From: Asanoa iriomotensis
Lineage (GTDB): Bacteria > Actinomycetota > Actinomycetes > Mycobacteriales > Micromonosporaceae
Length of the DNA: 64,000 bases
Direction: 5' to 3'
Assembly (NCBI RefSeq): GCF_016862515.1
Contig: NZ_BONC01000007.1
Span: 95,984-159,983 of the forward strand
Shown: piece after piece, positions 18,157-26,062 of the stretch
How the letters are laid out: each line of letters begins with the position of its first letter
Position numbering within the stretch: the stretch's first letter is position 1
Translations under genes and position numbers: made by a program
Notes under the pieces: generated by a model
Databases searched by the model: none
The model's input: only the letters and a program-made list of their open reading frames with translations
Told to the model about the DNA's origin: nothing

Positions 18157-18557
18157 CAACGACGCAAGATCTCGGCTGGCTACTCGCCAACTTCGCCGAC
18201 CGCGTGCCGGGTGTCGCGCACGCGATCGCCGTCTCCGCCGACGGTCTGCTCCTCGCTTCGTCGCGGGACCTGCCGCGTGATCGGGCCGACCAGTTGGCCG
18301 CGATCTCGTCCGGTCTGGTCAGCCTGACCCAGGGCGCGGCGCGCTGCTTCGAAGGCGGTGCGGTGCTGCAGAACGTCGTCGAGATGGACAACGGATTCCT
18401 GTTCCTGATGTCGATCTCGGACGGCTCCTCGTTCGCGGTTCTGGCGGCCCGCTCGTGCGACGTCGGCCAGGTCGGTTACGAGATGGCGTTGCTGGTCGAC
18501 CGGGTCGGTGAGGCACTGACTCCGGCGCCGCGCACCGCCGCGGGCATGCTCGGCTAG
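18153..18557 (+). CDS. cvnB: Roadblock/LC7 protein of the conservon (CvnB)
   Basis: Small cytoplasmic protein of 134 residues with the roadblock/LC7 (MglB-like) fold that partners the GTPase CvnD. Typical text: [36 protein letters not shown], then [20 protein letters not shown] and [18 protein letters not shown]. The ATG overlaps the cvnA stop by four bases, with a GGAG-type site in the end of cvnA. Known family function: in Streptomyces conservons, CvnB, C and D form a membrane-associated complex with the kinase, compared to G-protein-coupled systems. The gap of 94 bases to cvnC is unusually long for a conservon. Confidence 0.95.
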   Translation: MTTTQDLGWLLANFADRVPGVAHAIAVSADGLLLASSRDLPRDRADQLAAISSGLVSLTQGAARCFEGGAVLQNVVEMDNGFLFLMSISDGSSFAVLAARSCDVGQVGYEMALLVDRVGEALTPAPRTAAGMLG

Positions 18558-18603
18558 TCGTTCCAAAGACGGCGCACCACAACAACACAAAGACGCGACG
18601 GGT

Positions 18604-18617
18604 CCCGATCGATCGGG
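18604..18617. promoter_or_regulatory. Perfect 14-base palindrome between cvnB and cvnC
   Basis: CCCGATCGATCGGG is fully self-complementary and sits in the 94-base space between cvnB and cvnC, 48 bases before the cvnC start. It could be an operator, a processing site or a weak stem-loop setting the ratio of the kinase/roadblock pair to the DUF742/GTPase pair. Confidence 0.4.
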
Positions 18618-18651
18618 CCGTGCGGCACGGATGCGAAGGAGGTGAGCGGCG

Positions 18652-19029
18652 ATGACCGACCGGGACGAGCCAACCGGCGCGCTGGTGCGGCCGTACGCCG
18701 TCACCCGCGGACGCACCCGGCCCCGGCTCGAGATCGCCCTCGAGGCACTCGTCGAGACAACGGTCCGCGGCCGCACAGCCAACTCGACCAAGGGTGGGCA
18801 CGGCCGCGAGCACCAATACATCGCCGCGTTGTGCGACGGCCGGTTGCAGTCGCTCGCGGAGATCGCGGCCCGGATGCAGCTCCCACTGGGTGTTGCCCGG
18901 GTCCTGATCGCCGACATGGCCGCCGACGGACTCGTCGCGGTCTACGAACCGACCTCACTGGAAGACACGAACGATGCGGTGGGCACTGAACTGCTGGAGA
19001 GGGTGCTGAGTGGACTTCGCAGGCTCTGA
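18652..19029 (+). CDS. cvnC: DUF742 protein of the conservon (CvnC)
   Basis: Cytoplasmic 125-residue protein with a winged-helix-like DUF742 domain. The hallmark LVRPYAVTRGRTRP lies near the N-terminus (residues 11-24), followed by ALCDGRLQSLAEIAARMQLPLGVARVLIADMAADGLVAVY, the family helix-turn-helix-like region. Exact role unknown; in studied conservons it associates with CvnB and CvnD. It has an almost perfect ribosome binding site AAGGAGGTGA (18637-18646). Its 3' end overlaps cvnD by 20 bases, indicating tight coupling. Confidence 0.95.
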   Translation: MTDRDEPTGALVRPYAVTRGRTRPRLEIALEALVETTVRGRTANSTKGGHGREHQYIAALCDGRLQSLAEIAARMQLPLGVARVLIADMAADGLVAVYEPTSLEDTNDAVGTELLERVLSGLRRL

Positions 19030-19618
19030 CGTGACGCACCGCCCGAGCGCTGGCCGTGTGACGTCGGCGAAGATTGTCATCGCCGGTGGGTTCGGCGTCG
19101 GCAAGACCACGCTGGTCGGGTCGGTGTCGGAGATCACGCCGCTGACCACCGAGGCCATCATGACCTCGGCCGGCGTCGGCGTCGACGACACCCGGCAGGT
19201 GCCGGGCAAGACGACCACGACCGTCGCGATGGACTTTGGCCGCATCACGATCGATCGTGACCTGATCCTTTACCTGTTCGGCACACCTGGCCAGACGCGG
19301 TTCTGGTTCATGTGGGACGAGTTGGTCCGAGGCGCGATCGGGGCGATCGTGCTGGTCGACACGCGCCGACTAGCCGACTGCTTCGCCGCGATCGACTTCT
19401 TCGAGCATCGCCGCCTGCCGTACCTGGTGGCGATCAACTGCTTCGACGGGGTCCAGTACCACGACCCGCAGGACGTTCGCGATGCCCTCGCGATCTCCAG
19501 CGACGTGCCGGTCGTGGCCTGTGACGCCCGCAACCGCGACTCCACCAAGCACGTGCTGATCAGCCTCGTCGAGTACGTGCTGAGCATGCGCCGGTCCCGC
19601 GCGGTCGCCCCCGCCTGA
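19010..19618 (+). CDS. cvnD: Conservon small GTPase (CvnD)
   Basis: GTP-binding switch protein of 202 residues related to MglA/Rab-type GTPases. G1 loop GGFGVGKTT (residues 26-34), switch region with TTVAMDFGRITID, and G3 FGTPGQTRFWFMWDEL are clear. The usual G4 motif NKxD appears as INCFDG, as in other conservon GTPases. GTG 19010 lies inside the end of cvnC behind GGAGAGGG (18996-19003). It should be regulated by CvnB, as MglA is by MglB. It is the last gene of the operon, followed by a strong terminator. Confidence 0.95.
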   Translation: MDFAGSDVTHRPSAGRVTSAKIVIAGGFGVGKTTLVGSVSEITPLTTEAIMTSAGVGVDDTRQVPGKTTTTVAMDFGRITIDRDLILYLFGTPGQTRFWFMWDELVRGAIGAIVLVDTRRLADCFAAIDFFEHRRLPYLVAINCFDGVQYHDPQDVRDALAISSDVPVVACDARNRDSTKHVLISLVEYVLSMRRSRAVAPA

Positions 19619-19660
19619 CGGCGGGCGACCGGGGGTCCGGCACACCCACCCACAGCAGCG

Positions 19661-19692
19661 AGAAGCCCCACCGCCTCGGCGGTGGGGCTTCT
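19661..19692 (+). terminator. Strong intrinsic terminator after the conservon
   Basis: Fifteen-base perfect arms AGAAGCCCCACCGCC (19661-19675) and its complement (19678-19692), followed by TTTCG. It lies 42 bases after the cvnD stop and just before the 3' end of the opposite-strand binding protein gene, so it separates two convergent transcripts. Confidence 0.9.
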
Positions 19693-19708
19693 TTCGTGCG
19701 GGGACCGC

Positions 19709-20914
19709 TCAGCTGATGCGGATCCAGGCCGAGCCGTTGACCTGGAAGACGGCCAGCGAGTCGGCGGTCATGCCGCCGTGCTTGATCGGCTGGAAGTCGT
19801 ACGAGCCGGCGATGCCCTCGGTGATCAGGTTTTCCAGGTAGACCCGGACGCGGCCGCGGTCGACGCTGCGACCCAGGCGCGCCGCGTTGGCGATCAGCCG
19901 CACGGCGTCGGAACTGTAGGGCGCGAAGCCCCGGAACGCGCCGTGCTTCTGGATGTAGCGGTAGATGAAGTCGCGTCGGTCCAGGTCGGCCATCGTCGTG
20001 TCGGTCAACGACATGCCGGCCAGCGACGCGGGGTGGATGGCGTACGCCTTGTCCACGGCGTTCAGGTTGTCGCCCGCCAACGTGTCGTCGGCGACCGCGC
20101 CCGGGTCGAAGATGAGTTGATCGCCGAAGCTGCGCCCCCGCACCGCCTGGGCCGCCGCCCCGGTGTCGGGCGCCTGCGCCCAGATGATGATCGCGTCCGG
20201 CTTCGCGTCGACCACTCTCTGCGCGGCCGCGTTGAAGTTGCTGCCGGTTGCCGGGAGCTGGGCGTCGGCGACGAGGGCGCCGCCGAGCGCCTTGCGCAGC
20301 GCGGCGATGCCGGCCTTCCCGTAGGCACCGCCGGAGTAGAGGACGCCCAGCTTGCGCAGGTTCTGCCCGCTCGCCAGGTCGGCCATCATCCGCGCGATGT
20401 CTTCGGCGTTGGGCTGGAGCTTGTAGATGTAGGTGCGCTGCGCCAGCGGCGTGACAAGGCCGTCGGCGGAGCCGAGCGAGATGAACGGCACCTGCTCGGT
20501 CTGCGCGACCTTGAGCATCTCCAGCGAGGTCTCCGCCATGATGCCGCCCATCAGCGCGTGGACGCCCTCTTTGCCGACGAGCTCGGTCGCCTGCTGTGCG
20601 GCGGTCTCGGGCCGGCTGCCGTTGTCGCGGTAGATCATCTTGATCCGGCGCCGCAGGTTGCCGACCGGCACGCCCTCTTCGTTGAGCGTGTCGACGGTGA
20701 TCCGCAGGGCGCGCTCCTGCAGGACGCCGTGCGCCGCGCCGGGGCCGGTAAGCTCCAGGCTCGCGCCAATGATGAGCTCCTCGGAGCCCCGCGTCGTCGG
20801 GCCCGGGCTGTTGCTCTCGTCGGCACCGCAGGCGGCGGTGAACAGTGTCCCGGCGGCTGCCACAAGGACGCCACGCCGGGTCATCTGGGTCCGGCCGATC
20901 GCCGGCTTCGCCAT
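19709..20914 (-). CDS. Leu/Ile/Val-type ABC substrate-binding lipoprotein
   Basis: Extracytoplasmic binding protein of 401 residues, periplasmic-binding-protein type 1 fold (Peripla_BP_6). The signal has twin arginines (MTRRGVLVAAAG, R13R14) and a lipobox ending at C29 (LFTAAC), so it may be a Tat-exported lipoprotein. Family text: IIGASLELTGPGAAHG, LRITVDTLNEEGVPVG, KMIYRDNGSRPETAAQQATELV, VHALMGGIMAETSLEML and FISLGSADGLVTPLAQRTYIYKLQP. ATG 20914 has GGAGAGG behind it. No permease or ATPase genes are adjacent, so it may be a sensor input rather than a transporter part. It lies behind the IS110-like gene in the same direction. Confidence 0.88.
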   Translation of the reverse strand: MAKPAIGRTQMTRRGVLVAAAGTLFTAACGADESNSPGPTTRGSEELIIGASLELTGPGAAHGVLQERALRITVDTLNEEGVPVGNLRRRIKMIYRDNGSRPETAAQQATELVGKEGVHALMGGIMAETSLEMLKVAQTEQVPFISLGSADGLVTPLAQRTYIYKLQPNAEDIARMMADLASGQNLRKLGVLYSGGAYGKAGIAALRKALGGALVADAQLPATGSNFNAAAQRVVDAKPDAIIIWAQAPDTGAAAQAVRGRSFGDQLIFDPGAVADDTLAGDNLNAVDKAYAIHPASLAGMSLTDTTMADLDRRDFIYRYIQKHGAFRGFAPYSSDAVRLIANAARLGRSVDRGRVRVYLENLITEGIAGSYDFQPIKHGGMTADSLAVFQVNGSAWIRIS

Positions 20915-21022
20915 CTGGTGCCGCCTCTCCACAGCCCGGCGACGCCCGTCGCCAGATACCACGCGGGTATGCTCCCGGGCCCGCAGGCCCGCCGTCAAAT
21001 CGCGGTCATACCCGTCCGGGTG

Positions 21023-23707
21023 TCACGTCCTGGCCGACCGGTATTCGTATTCCTGGCTCTCGTCGCGTCCACCGTGGTCACGGCTGAAGTCCCAGCCACC
21101 GGCGGCCTCGCGACCCGGGCGACCGCCCACCGCGTAGCCGCCGATCTCCTGACCGCGGCGCCAGCCGCGGAAGTAGCCGGTGGTGTGCGCCGCGATGCTC
21201 GCGGCGTCGCGGACGATCCGCAGTGGCCGTTCCTCGCGCAGCGGCGAGCCCGGCACCAGGTTGGCCTGCGGCACGCGGCGGGGCAGGCCGGACTGCGTCT
21301 CCAGGCCGATGGACGGCGAGGAGGCCTTCTCGGCCGCGCGCCAGCCGTTGTCGGCGACCGACGACCAGGCGAGGTCCTCTTCCTCCTCCGGTTGGCCGGT
21401 GAACCACGCGGACCGGGCCGCCGCGAAGATCAGCAGGTCGCCGTCGCCCTCGTCGGAGACCGGCGGCGCGCTGATGCCGATGGGCAGCTGGTGGCTGCCG
21501 GTGTCGCTCGGGTTCTCCACCAGGCGCAGCGGCGGAGCCTCGTAGCGCGCGGCGTGGTCGGGCCGCTCGGCACGGCTGCGTGAGCGGGTCTCCCGGGGGC
21601 CGTCGTCGCGCAGCGCGCGGTCGGCCAGCGGCGGCGGCTCGACCAGGCGCAGGATGGGCGGCTCCGGCGGCATGTCGTCGGCCAGCCACGGCGGGGTGAC
21701 GCGGTCGTCGCCGACCGGCGAGTAGGTCGGCCGGTCGAGCTCGCTCGGCGGCAGCTCGCCCAGGTCGGGGAAGCGCGGCTCGCCGTTGGCCCGCTCGTCG
21801 GAGGTGTTGTCGACCAGCGGCCAGTTGGCCCGTGCGCCGGGCTCGGGCCGCGGTGCGGGCACCGGGACGCTCAGGTCGGTGGCCTGGAACCCGGTGACCG
21901 GCGGCTCGGGCGGCGGGCTCGCGGCCGGGCGGCCGTTGACCCGGGGCGGGATCACGGTCGGGCGCTTGCGCTCGGCGCGTGCCGAGTTGATCGCCGCGTT
22001 GGTCAGCGTGGCCCGGAACGGCTCGCCGGCCTCGGCGGGCGGGATCGTCGGCCGCTGCGCGGGGATCGGGGTGATGCCCGGCGGCGGGGGCGGCACGGAG
22101 ACCGGCCGGTTGGCCGGGCTGCTGGAGACCGGGCGGCCGGGCAACGGCGTCGCGGACGCGGCCGGTGCCGCCGGGGCCGGTGCCGCCGGCGGCTGCAGCG
22201 TGGCCGGCTTCGGCGGCTCTGGCATGCGTGGCGGCTCGGGATTGCGCGGCTGCTCGTAGCGGCTGGTCCCGTCGAAGCCGGTCGACCAGGCGTGGCCGGG
22301 GCTGCGCGACGGCATCGGCGTGCCGCCGGCGGGCGTCGGCGCGTTGAGGGCGGCCGGCGAGATCGGTGTGGACGCCGGCGGCTCGGTCGAACGGGCCGGC
22401 TCCGCGGCGCGGCTCGCGGCGCGGGACTCGGACCGGGTCGGGGTGCGCTGCTCCGTCGCGCGCGCGGCGGAGCGGGACGCGGCCGGAACCCGTGGCGCGT
22501 TGGGCGGCCGCACCGGGTTGCCGGGCCGTTGCGGCTCGGACGGGCGGGGCGGCTCGGCGAACGGCGCGGTGGACGTCGTGGACAGCGGCGTGGGCGCGGT
22601 CGGCGGCGGCGCCACCGGCGCCGGAGCGACCGGCGGGGTGGTCAGCGCGCGCGGTGTGGTGCTCGCCGCGGCCGGCTCCGGGCGGTGCCGGCGGCCGCTG
22701 CGGTCGGGCAGGGGCAGCGGCAGCGCGTGCAGCCCGGCCGGCGTGGTCGTCGTCTCGGTCTCGGTCTCGGCCTCGGGCTCCGCGGCGCGCCGCATGGGCC
22801 GGCGCGGCACGGCGGTGACCGGGGTCGTGCGGGCGGCCAGCGTGGCCACCAGGGCCGCGCAGCCCTCGTCGCAGGAGCGCACCGCGGCGACGGCCTGGCG
22901 CACGGCGTCGGCCGACGGGCCGGCGAGCGCCTTGTTGACGGTGCCGCGGCGCGGTGTCTCGGCGATGGCGACCCGCAGCGCGGTGATCGCGTCGCGGACG
23001 GTCGCCTCGTCGCCGACGCCCGCCGTGGTCAGCCGCTTGGCGACCGCCTCGGCGGCCGGCGGCAGGTCACGGCCGCGGGCGACCGCACCGGAGACCATGC
23101 CGGGCTCGGGCAACGCGTCGAGGACCGCGAGGGTCAACGGCTCGGCCGGGTCGGAGTAGGCGCGCAGAGCGGCCGGGTAGAGCTCGCGCAGCACCTCGCG
23201 CAGCGTGGCGGCGGCGGAGTGGCGGCCACCGGCCAGCGCGGAGTGGGCCGCCAGGATCGGCCGGTAGGGCGCGAGGTCGCGGGGCACCGGCAGGCCGACG
23301 GCGAAGATGGCACCCGCCTGCAGGGCGCGCGCGAGCCCGACCGCGCGGCGCTCGGCCGCCGGGGACTCCATCTCCTCAAGGGACTCGTCGTCGGCGAACC
23401 GCTCGGCGAAGTCGTCGACCGCGTCGTCGTCGGCGATGGCCAGGGGCCGGCCGGCGGCGGACAGTAAGGACGTCACCTGGTGGTCGTCGCTGTCGGCGGC
23501 GATCGCGGCCGAACCTGGGCCGTTGGCCCGTTCGGCGAGCAGCGCGCCGAGCTCGGCGTAACCCGCTGGGTCGTCGGTGATCTCGCACACGTCGAGCAAC
23601 CGCCCGGCGTCGTCGACAACGGCAGCCGTCAGACCTGTGCCGGCAGTCGCCGGCCGACCCGTCGGTTCCGCTGATGCGAGACCGCAGTACACCCGCACGA
23701 GCGCCAC
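21023..23707 (-). CDS. IS110-transposase-derived protein with a conservon-kinase-like C-terminal tail
   Basis: A protein of about 894 residues not matching any standard enzyme. Residues 1-300 resemble the N-terminal DEDD/RuvC-like and helical part of IS110 transposases: AAVVDDAGRLLDVCEI, AAIAADSDDHQVTSLLSAAGRPLAI, DLAPYRPILAAHSALAGGRHSAA and REVLRELYPAALRAYSDPAEP, ending in TLAVLDALPEPG. The first catalytic Asp of IS110 (GVDVGK) is replaced by VYCGLAS, and the C-terminal Ser-containing domain is absent. Then follows a Pro-rich linker of about 400 residues and a C-terminal block (SAWF, WSSVADNGWRAA, GLPRRVPQANLVPG, GYFRGWRRG) that matches the tail of CvnA encoded 3 kb away. GTG 23707 follows GGGGAGGAGG. 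Probably domesticated; function unknown. Confidence 0.8.
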   Translation of the reverse strand: MALVRVYCGLASAEPTGRPATAGTGLTAAVVDDAGRLLDVCEITDDPAGYAELGALLAERANGPGSAAIAADSDDHQVTSLLSAAGRPLAIADDDAVDDFAERFADDESLEEMESPAAERRAVGLARALQAGAIFAVGLPVPRDLAPYRPILAAHSALAGGRHSAAATLREVLRELYPAALRAYSDPAEPLTLAVLDALPEPGMVSGAVARGRDLPPAAEAVAKRLTTAGVGDEATVRDAITALRVAIAETPRRGTVNKALAGPSADAVRQAVAAVRSCDEGCAALVATLAARTTPVTAVPRRPMRRAAEPEAETETETTTTPAGLHALPLPLPDRSGRRHRPEPAAASTTPRALTTPPVAPAPVAPPPTAPTPLSTTSTAPFAEPPRPSEPQRPGNPVRPPNAPRVPAASRSAARATEQRTPTRSESRAASRAAEPARSTEPPASTPISPAALNAPTPAGGTPMPSRSPGHAWSTGFDGTSRYEQPRNPEPPRMPEPPKPATLQPPAAPAPAAPAASATPLPGRPVSSSPANRPVSVPPPPPGITPIPAQRPTIPPAEAGEPFRATLTNAAINSARAERKRPTVIPPRVNGRPAASPPPEPPVTGFQATDLSVPVPAPRPEPGARANWPLVDNTSDERANGEPRFPDLGELPPSELDRPTYSPVGDDRVTPPWLADDMPPEPPILRLVEPPPLADRALRDDGPRETRSRSRAERPDHAARYEAPPLRLVENPSDTGSHQLPIGISAPPVSDEGDGDLLIFAAARSAWFTGQPEEEEDLAWSSVADNGWRAAEKASSPSIGLETQSGLPRRVPQANLVPGSPLREERPLRIVRDAASIAAHTTGYFRGWRRGQEIGGYAVGGRPGREAAGGWDFSRDHGGRDESQEYEYRSART

Positions 23708-23769
23708 GGTGTCGTCCTCCTCCCCGGGCACATCTCGTGTGCCAAGGACTGATGGTCCCTGGTTAGGGG

Positions 23770-24840
23770 TCAGTCGCGCCAGTCCACAGCGGCAGAGATC
23801 TTGCCGATAATCGTGCGCCAGCCCAAACTTGCCGTTTGTGCCCCGATTTTCCGGAGTCGTCGCTTGGCCATGAAGCCGCCGATCCCGCCGCCGACCACGC
23901 CACGCAGCGCCTCGTCGAGGTCGTCGAGGCTGTTGCCGGGTGACAGCATGTCGAGCACCGAGGGCAGCCGCAACGCGTACGCCAGATCCCGCGCGACCTC
24001 GCCCGCCTCGATGATCAGCGGCGGGTCCCAGCTGTCGTGGCCGCCGCGCAGGTTCTCCACCACGAGGTCGAGCTCGTAGGAGTCCTCGTCGAGCGGAGCG
24101 ACGTTGACCGGCTCGATCCGCTCGGCCAGCGTGGCCCAGGTGTCGACCTGCGCGAGGTCGTGCGGCGCGCCCGAACGGATGAAGCTGACCAGGCCCTCGG
24201 CGCTGCGGAACAGGAGCAGCTTGCCGCGGTGCGTGAGGAAGACGGGGACCTCCTCGGCCGCTTCCTCTTCCTCTTCTTCTTCCTCTGCCTCGTCGGCGTC
24301 CGCCTCGTCCGCGGGCTCCTCGGCCTCGTCGCGGTCGGCGTCCTCGTCGTCCTCGTCGTCGTCCGCGCCGGCGCGGGCCTTGCGGCGCTCCTCGCGACCG
24401 GCCGCTTCGGACTGCTCGGCGAGTTCCTCGTCGGTGAAGAGGTCGGCGTCCTCGTCCTCCGCCTCGCGGGCGCGGGCGGCGAACAGGTCGTCGTCCTCGC
24501 GGTCGGAGGTGTCGGTGGGAGTCAGCTCATTGGACAGCCGGTATGCGCGAAGCGTGAACCCGGTGCCAGCGGGGAGCGCGACCTCGACCGGGTCGATCCG
24601 CAGCTCCTCCCAGAAGGCGCGCTGGTCGGCCGGGTCGACACCGGACTCGTCGTCGGAGTCGGTGTCCGGGTCGTCGTCGGAGGCCGCCTCGGCCGACTCC
24701 GCCGCCGCGGTCGCCTCAGCGGGCTCAGCCGCCTCAGCAGGCTCGGCTGCCTCGGCACCGGTCGTGGTCTCTTCGACCTCGGCCGCGGGCTCGTCCGAGG
24801 ACGGCGACTTGGCCTTGGACCGGTTGGACTGGCGCGCCAC
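23770..24840 (-). CDS. Conserved acidic protein of unknown function
   Basis: A 356-residue soluble protein. The N-terminal third is low-complexity (Ala, Glu, Pro, Ser), the middle holds long acidic runs (a stretch of eight Glu near residue 190), and the C-terminal 150 residues look folded: EEVPVFLTHRGKLLLFRSAEGLVSFIRSG, then VARDLAYALRLPSVLDMLSPG and GGIGGFMAKRRLRKIG. Similar actinobacterial proteins are, as I recall, sometimes labelled DNA primase, without basis visible here. GTG 24840 is chosen because GGAGG stands five bases ahead; the frame is open for 16 codons more upstream. It is 62 bases upstream of the IS110-like gene and may share its transcript. Confidence 0.7.
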   Translation of the reverse strand: MARQSNRSKAKSPSSDEPAAEVEETTTGAEAAEPAEAAEPAEATAAAESAEAASDDDPDTDSDDESGVDPADQRAFWEELRIDPVEVALPAGTGFTLRAYRLSNELTPTDTSDREDDDLFAARAREAEDEDADLFTDEELAEQSEAAGREERRKARAGADDDEDDEDADRDEAEEPADEADADEAEEEEEEEEAAEEVPVFLTHRGKLLLFRSAEGLVSFIRSGAPHDLAQVDTWATLAERIEPVNVAPLDEDSYELDLVVENLRGGHDSWDPPLIIEAGEVARDLAYALRLPSVLDMLSPGNSLDDLDEALRGVVGGGIGGFMAKRRLRKIGAQTASLGWRTIIGKISAAVDWRD

Positions 24841-24883
24841 GCTGACCTCCGGGAGTGGTGTGTTTGGTGACCTCGCGCACGAA

Positions 24884-24895
24884 CACACTAGTGTG
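24884..24895. promoter_or_regulatory. Palindrome CACACTAGTGTG upstream of the acidic protein gene
   Basis: Perfect 12-base palindrome 44 bases upstream of GTG 24840. It contains a TAGTGT -10-like hexamer on both strands, so it may combine promoter and operator for the acidic-protein transcript and for the PadR side. Confidence 0.35.
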
Positions 24896-24959
24896 CGCCT
24901 GCGCCCGGCATCGACCGCACCCCGGGGGTGTGGGTTCCTGGCGTCGCGGGATCCTCACT

Positions 24960-24974
24960 AGTAGTCTTCCTACT
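24960..24974. promoter_or_regulatory. Inverted repeat AGTAG-N5-CTACT at the padR start, probable autoregulatory operator
   Basis: Perfect 5-base arms around TCTTC, ending one base before the padR ATG (24976). A TAGTCT hexamer at 24962-24967 inside it could be the -10 of a leaderless transcript, so a protein bound here would block transcription directly. PadR proteins are commonly autoregulated; the link is inferred. Confidence 0.5.
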
Positions 24975-24975
24975 T

Positions 24976-25299
24976 ATGAAGGCGCAGGCGCTGCACGGGC
25001 ATCTGGACGCGCTGCTGCTGTCGGTGCTCGAGGGCGGTCCGCTGCACGGTTACGCGGTCATCGAGGCGCTCAAGGCCCGCAGCGGCGGCTCGCTCAACCT
25101 GCCGACGGGCACGGTCTATCCGGCGTTGCGCCGGCTCGAGCGGGCCGGTTTCGTCGACAGCACCTGGAGCACGGTCAACGGCCGCGAGCGGCGCACCTAC
25201 GAGCTGACCAACTCGGGACGCCGCGCGCTGGCCGGCGAGCGGGCCGACTGGACCGAGTTCAGCTCGACCGTCGGCCGTTTCCTCGGCGCGGAGTCATAG
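24976..25299 (+). CDS. PadR-family transcriptional regulator
   Basis: Small winged-helix repressor of 107 residues (subfamily with short C-terminal helix). Family text: HGHLDALLLSVLEGGPLHGYAVIEALKARSGG, LNLPTGTVYPALRRLERAGFVDSTWS and RERRTYELTNSGRRALAGER. ATG 24976 directly precedes this; no ribosome binding site, but a symmetric element overlaps the start. It converges on a permease-prefix-domain membrane protein (14 bases between stops); PadR and such proteins are a common pair, the PadR usually controlling the membrane partner. Confidence 0.93.
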   Translation: MKAQALHGHLDALLLSVLEGGPLHGYAVIEALKARSGGSLNLPTGTVYPALRRLERAGFVDSTWSTVNGRERRTYELTNSGRRALAGERADWTEFSSTVGRFLGAES

Positions 25300-25313
25300 G
25301 CCACCGGGAACGC

Positions 25314-26027
25314 TCAGGCCCGGGCCTCGCTCGGCTCCGGCCCGCCGCCTCGCGACAGAACCGCCACCCGCGTGGCTCCGAGTCCGGTGGCCGCCGCGCG
25401 GCCGATCCAGACGGCCGCGGCCGTCATCGCGATCCCGCCCACGATCATCGGGGGCCAGGTCCGCGCGGCCTCCCACATGCCGGCGGACCACCCGTAGAGC
25501 GCCATCCCGCTCGCCGCCTGCACGACGAGCACGCCGACCAGGGTGAGCTGCGCCCGGCGCAGGAGCCGCGGCGACACCGGGTGGCCGCGGCGGGTGGCCA
25601 GCCACAGCGACACGCTGCCCAGCAGGGCAGCCGCGATCGCCACCAGGCCCAGCCAGTCGACGCCCGCGGAGAGCACCAGGTAGCCCAGCGGCGGCTGCGG
25701 ACCGGTCCACGGTGCGCCCTGCCACATGAGGTCACCGCAGACGGCCGAGACTGCGAAGACCAAAAGCACCCGGAGCACCAGCACCCGGGAGGCCGAGGCG
25801 GCCAGCTCCGCCTGGAACGCCGGCGCCACCTCGTCGACGGCGCCGAACTCGTCGACCGCCTGGCGCGCGGCCACGGCCGGCGGCCGGCCGGCGTCGCACA
25901 GGTCGCGGACCGCGTCGTCGAGCCCGTCGCGGGCCTCGGTCAGCATCCGCCGCTTGAGCCCGCGGGGCCCGGACAGCGCGCGGTCGAGCCGCTGGATGTG
26001 CTGGTCGACGAGGCTGGCCGCGGGCAT
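25314..26027 (-). CDS. Permease-prefix-domain (HAAS-like) membrane protein
   Basis: Protein of 237 residues. Residues 1-80 form the helical permease-prefix domain: VDQHIQRLDRALSGP, LTEARDGLDDAVRDL, ARQAVDEFGAVDEVAPAFQAEL. Five or so hydrophobic segments follow (VLVLRVLLVFAVSAVCG, GLVAIAAALLGSVSLWLA, LTLVGVLVVQAASGMALYG, PPMIVGGIAMTAAAVW). Such proteins are usually partners of PadR regulators and are thought to sense or modulate membrane state; no enzyme activity is expected. ATG 26027 is used; the frame extends 31 codons upstream without resemblance. The gene lies opposite and convergent to padR and 35 bases past the cydC stop side. Confidence 0.8.
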   Translation of the reverse strand: MPAASLVDQHIQRLDRALSGPRGLKRRMLTEARDGLDDAVRDLCDAGRPPAVAARQAVDEFGAVDEVAPAFQAELAASASRVLVLRVLLVFAVSAVCGDLMWQGAPWTGPQPPLGYLVLSAGVDWLGLVAIAAALLGSVSLWLATRRGHPVSPRLLRRAQLTLVGVLVVQAASGMALYGWSAGMWEAARTWPPMIVGGIAMTAAAVWIGRAAATGLGATRVAVLSRGGGPEPSEARA

Positions 26028-26062
26028 GCCTACACCCTGCCATCCAGCCACCCCGGGAAACC

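Noticed and set aside
15607..18159. An 850-codon open frame antisense to cvnA
   Set aside because: Shadow of a GC-rich gene; Arg/Ala/Gly-rich nonsense without family resemblance, while the plus strand has clear kinase motifs.
21023..23707. Active IS110 insertion sequence
   Set aside because: Loss of the first catalytic Asp, no C-terminal transposase domain, a fused Pro-rich region and no flanking element ends.
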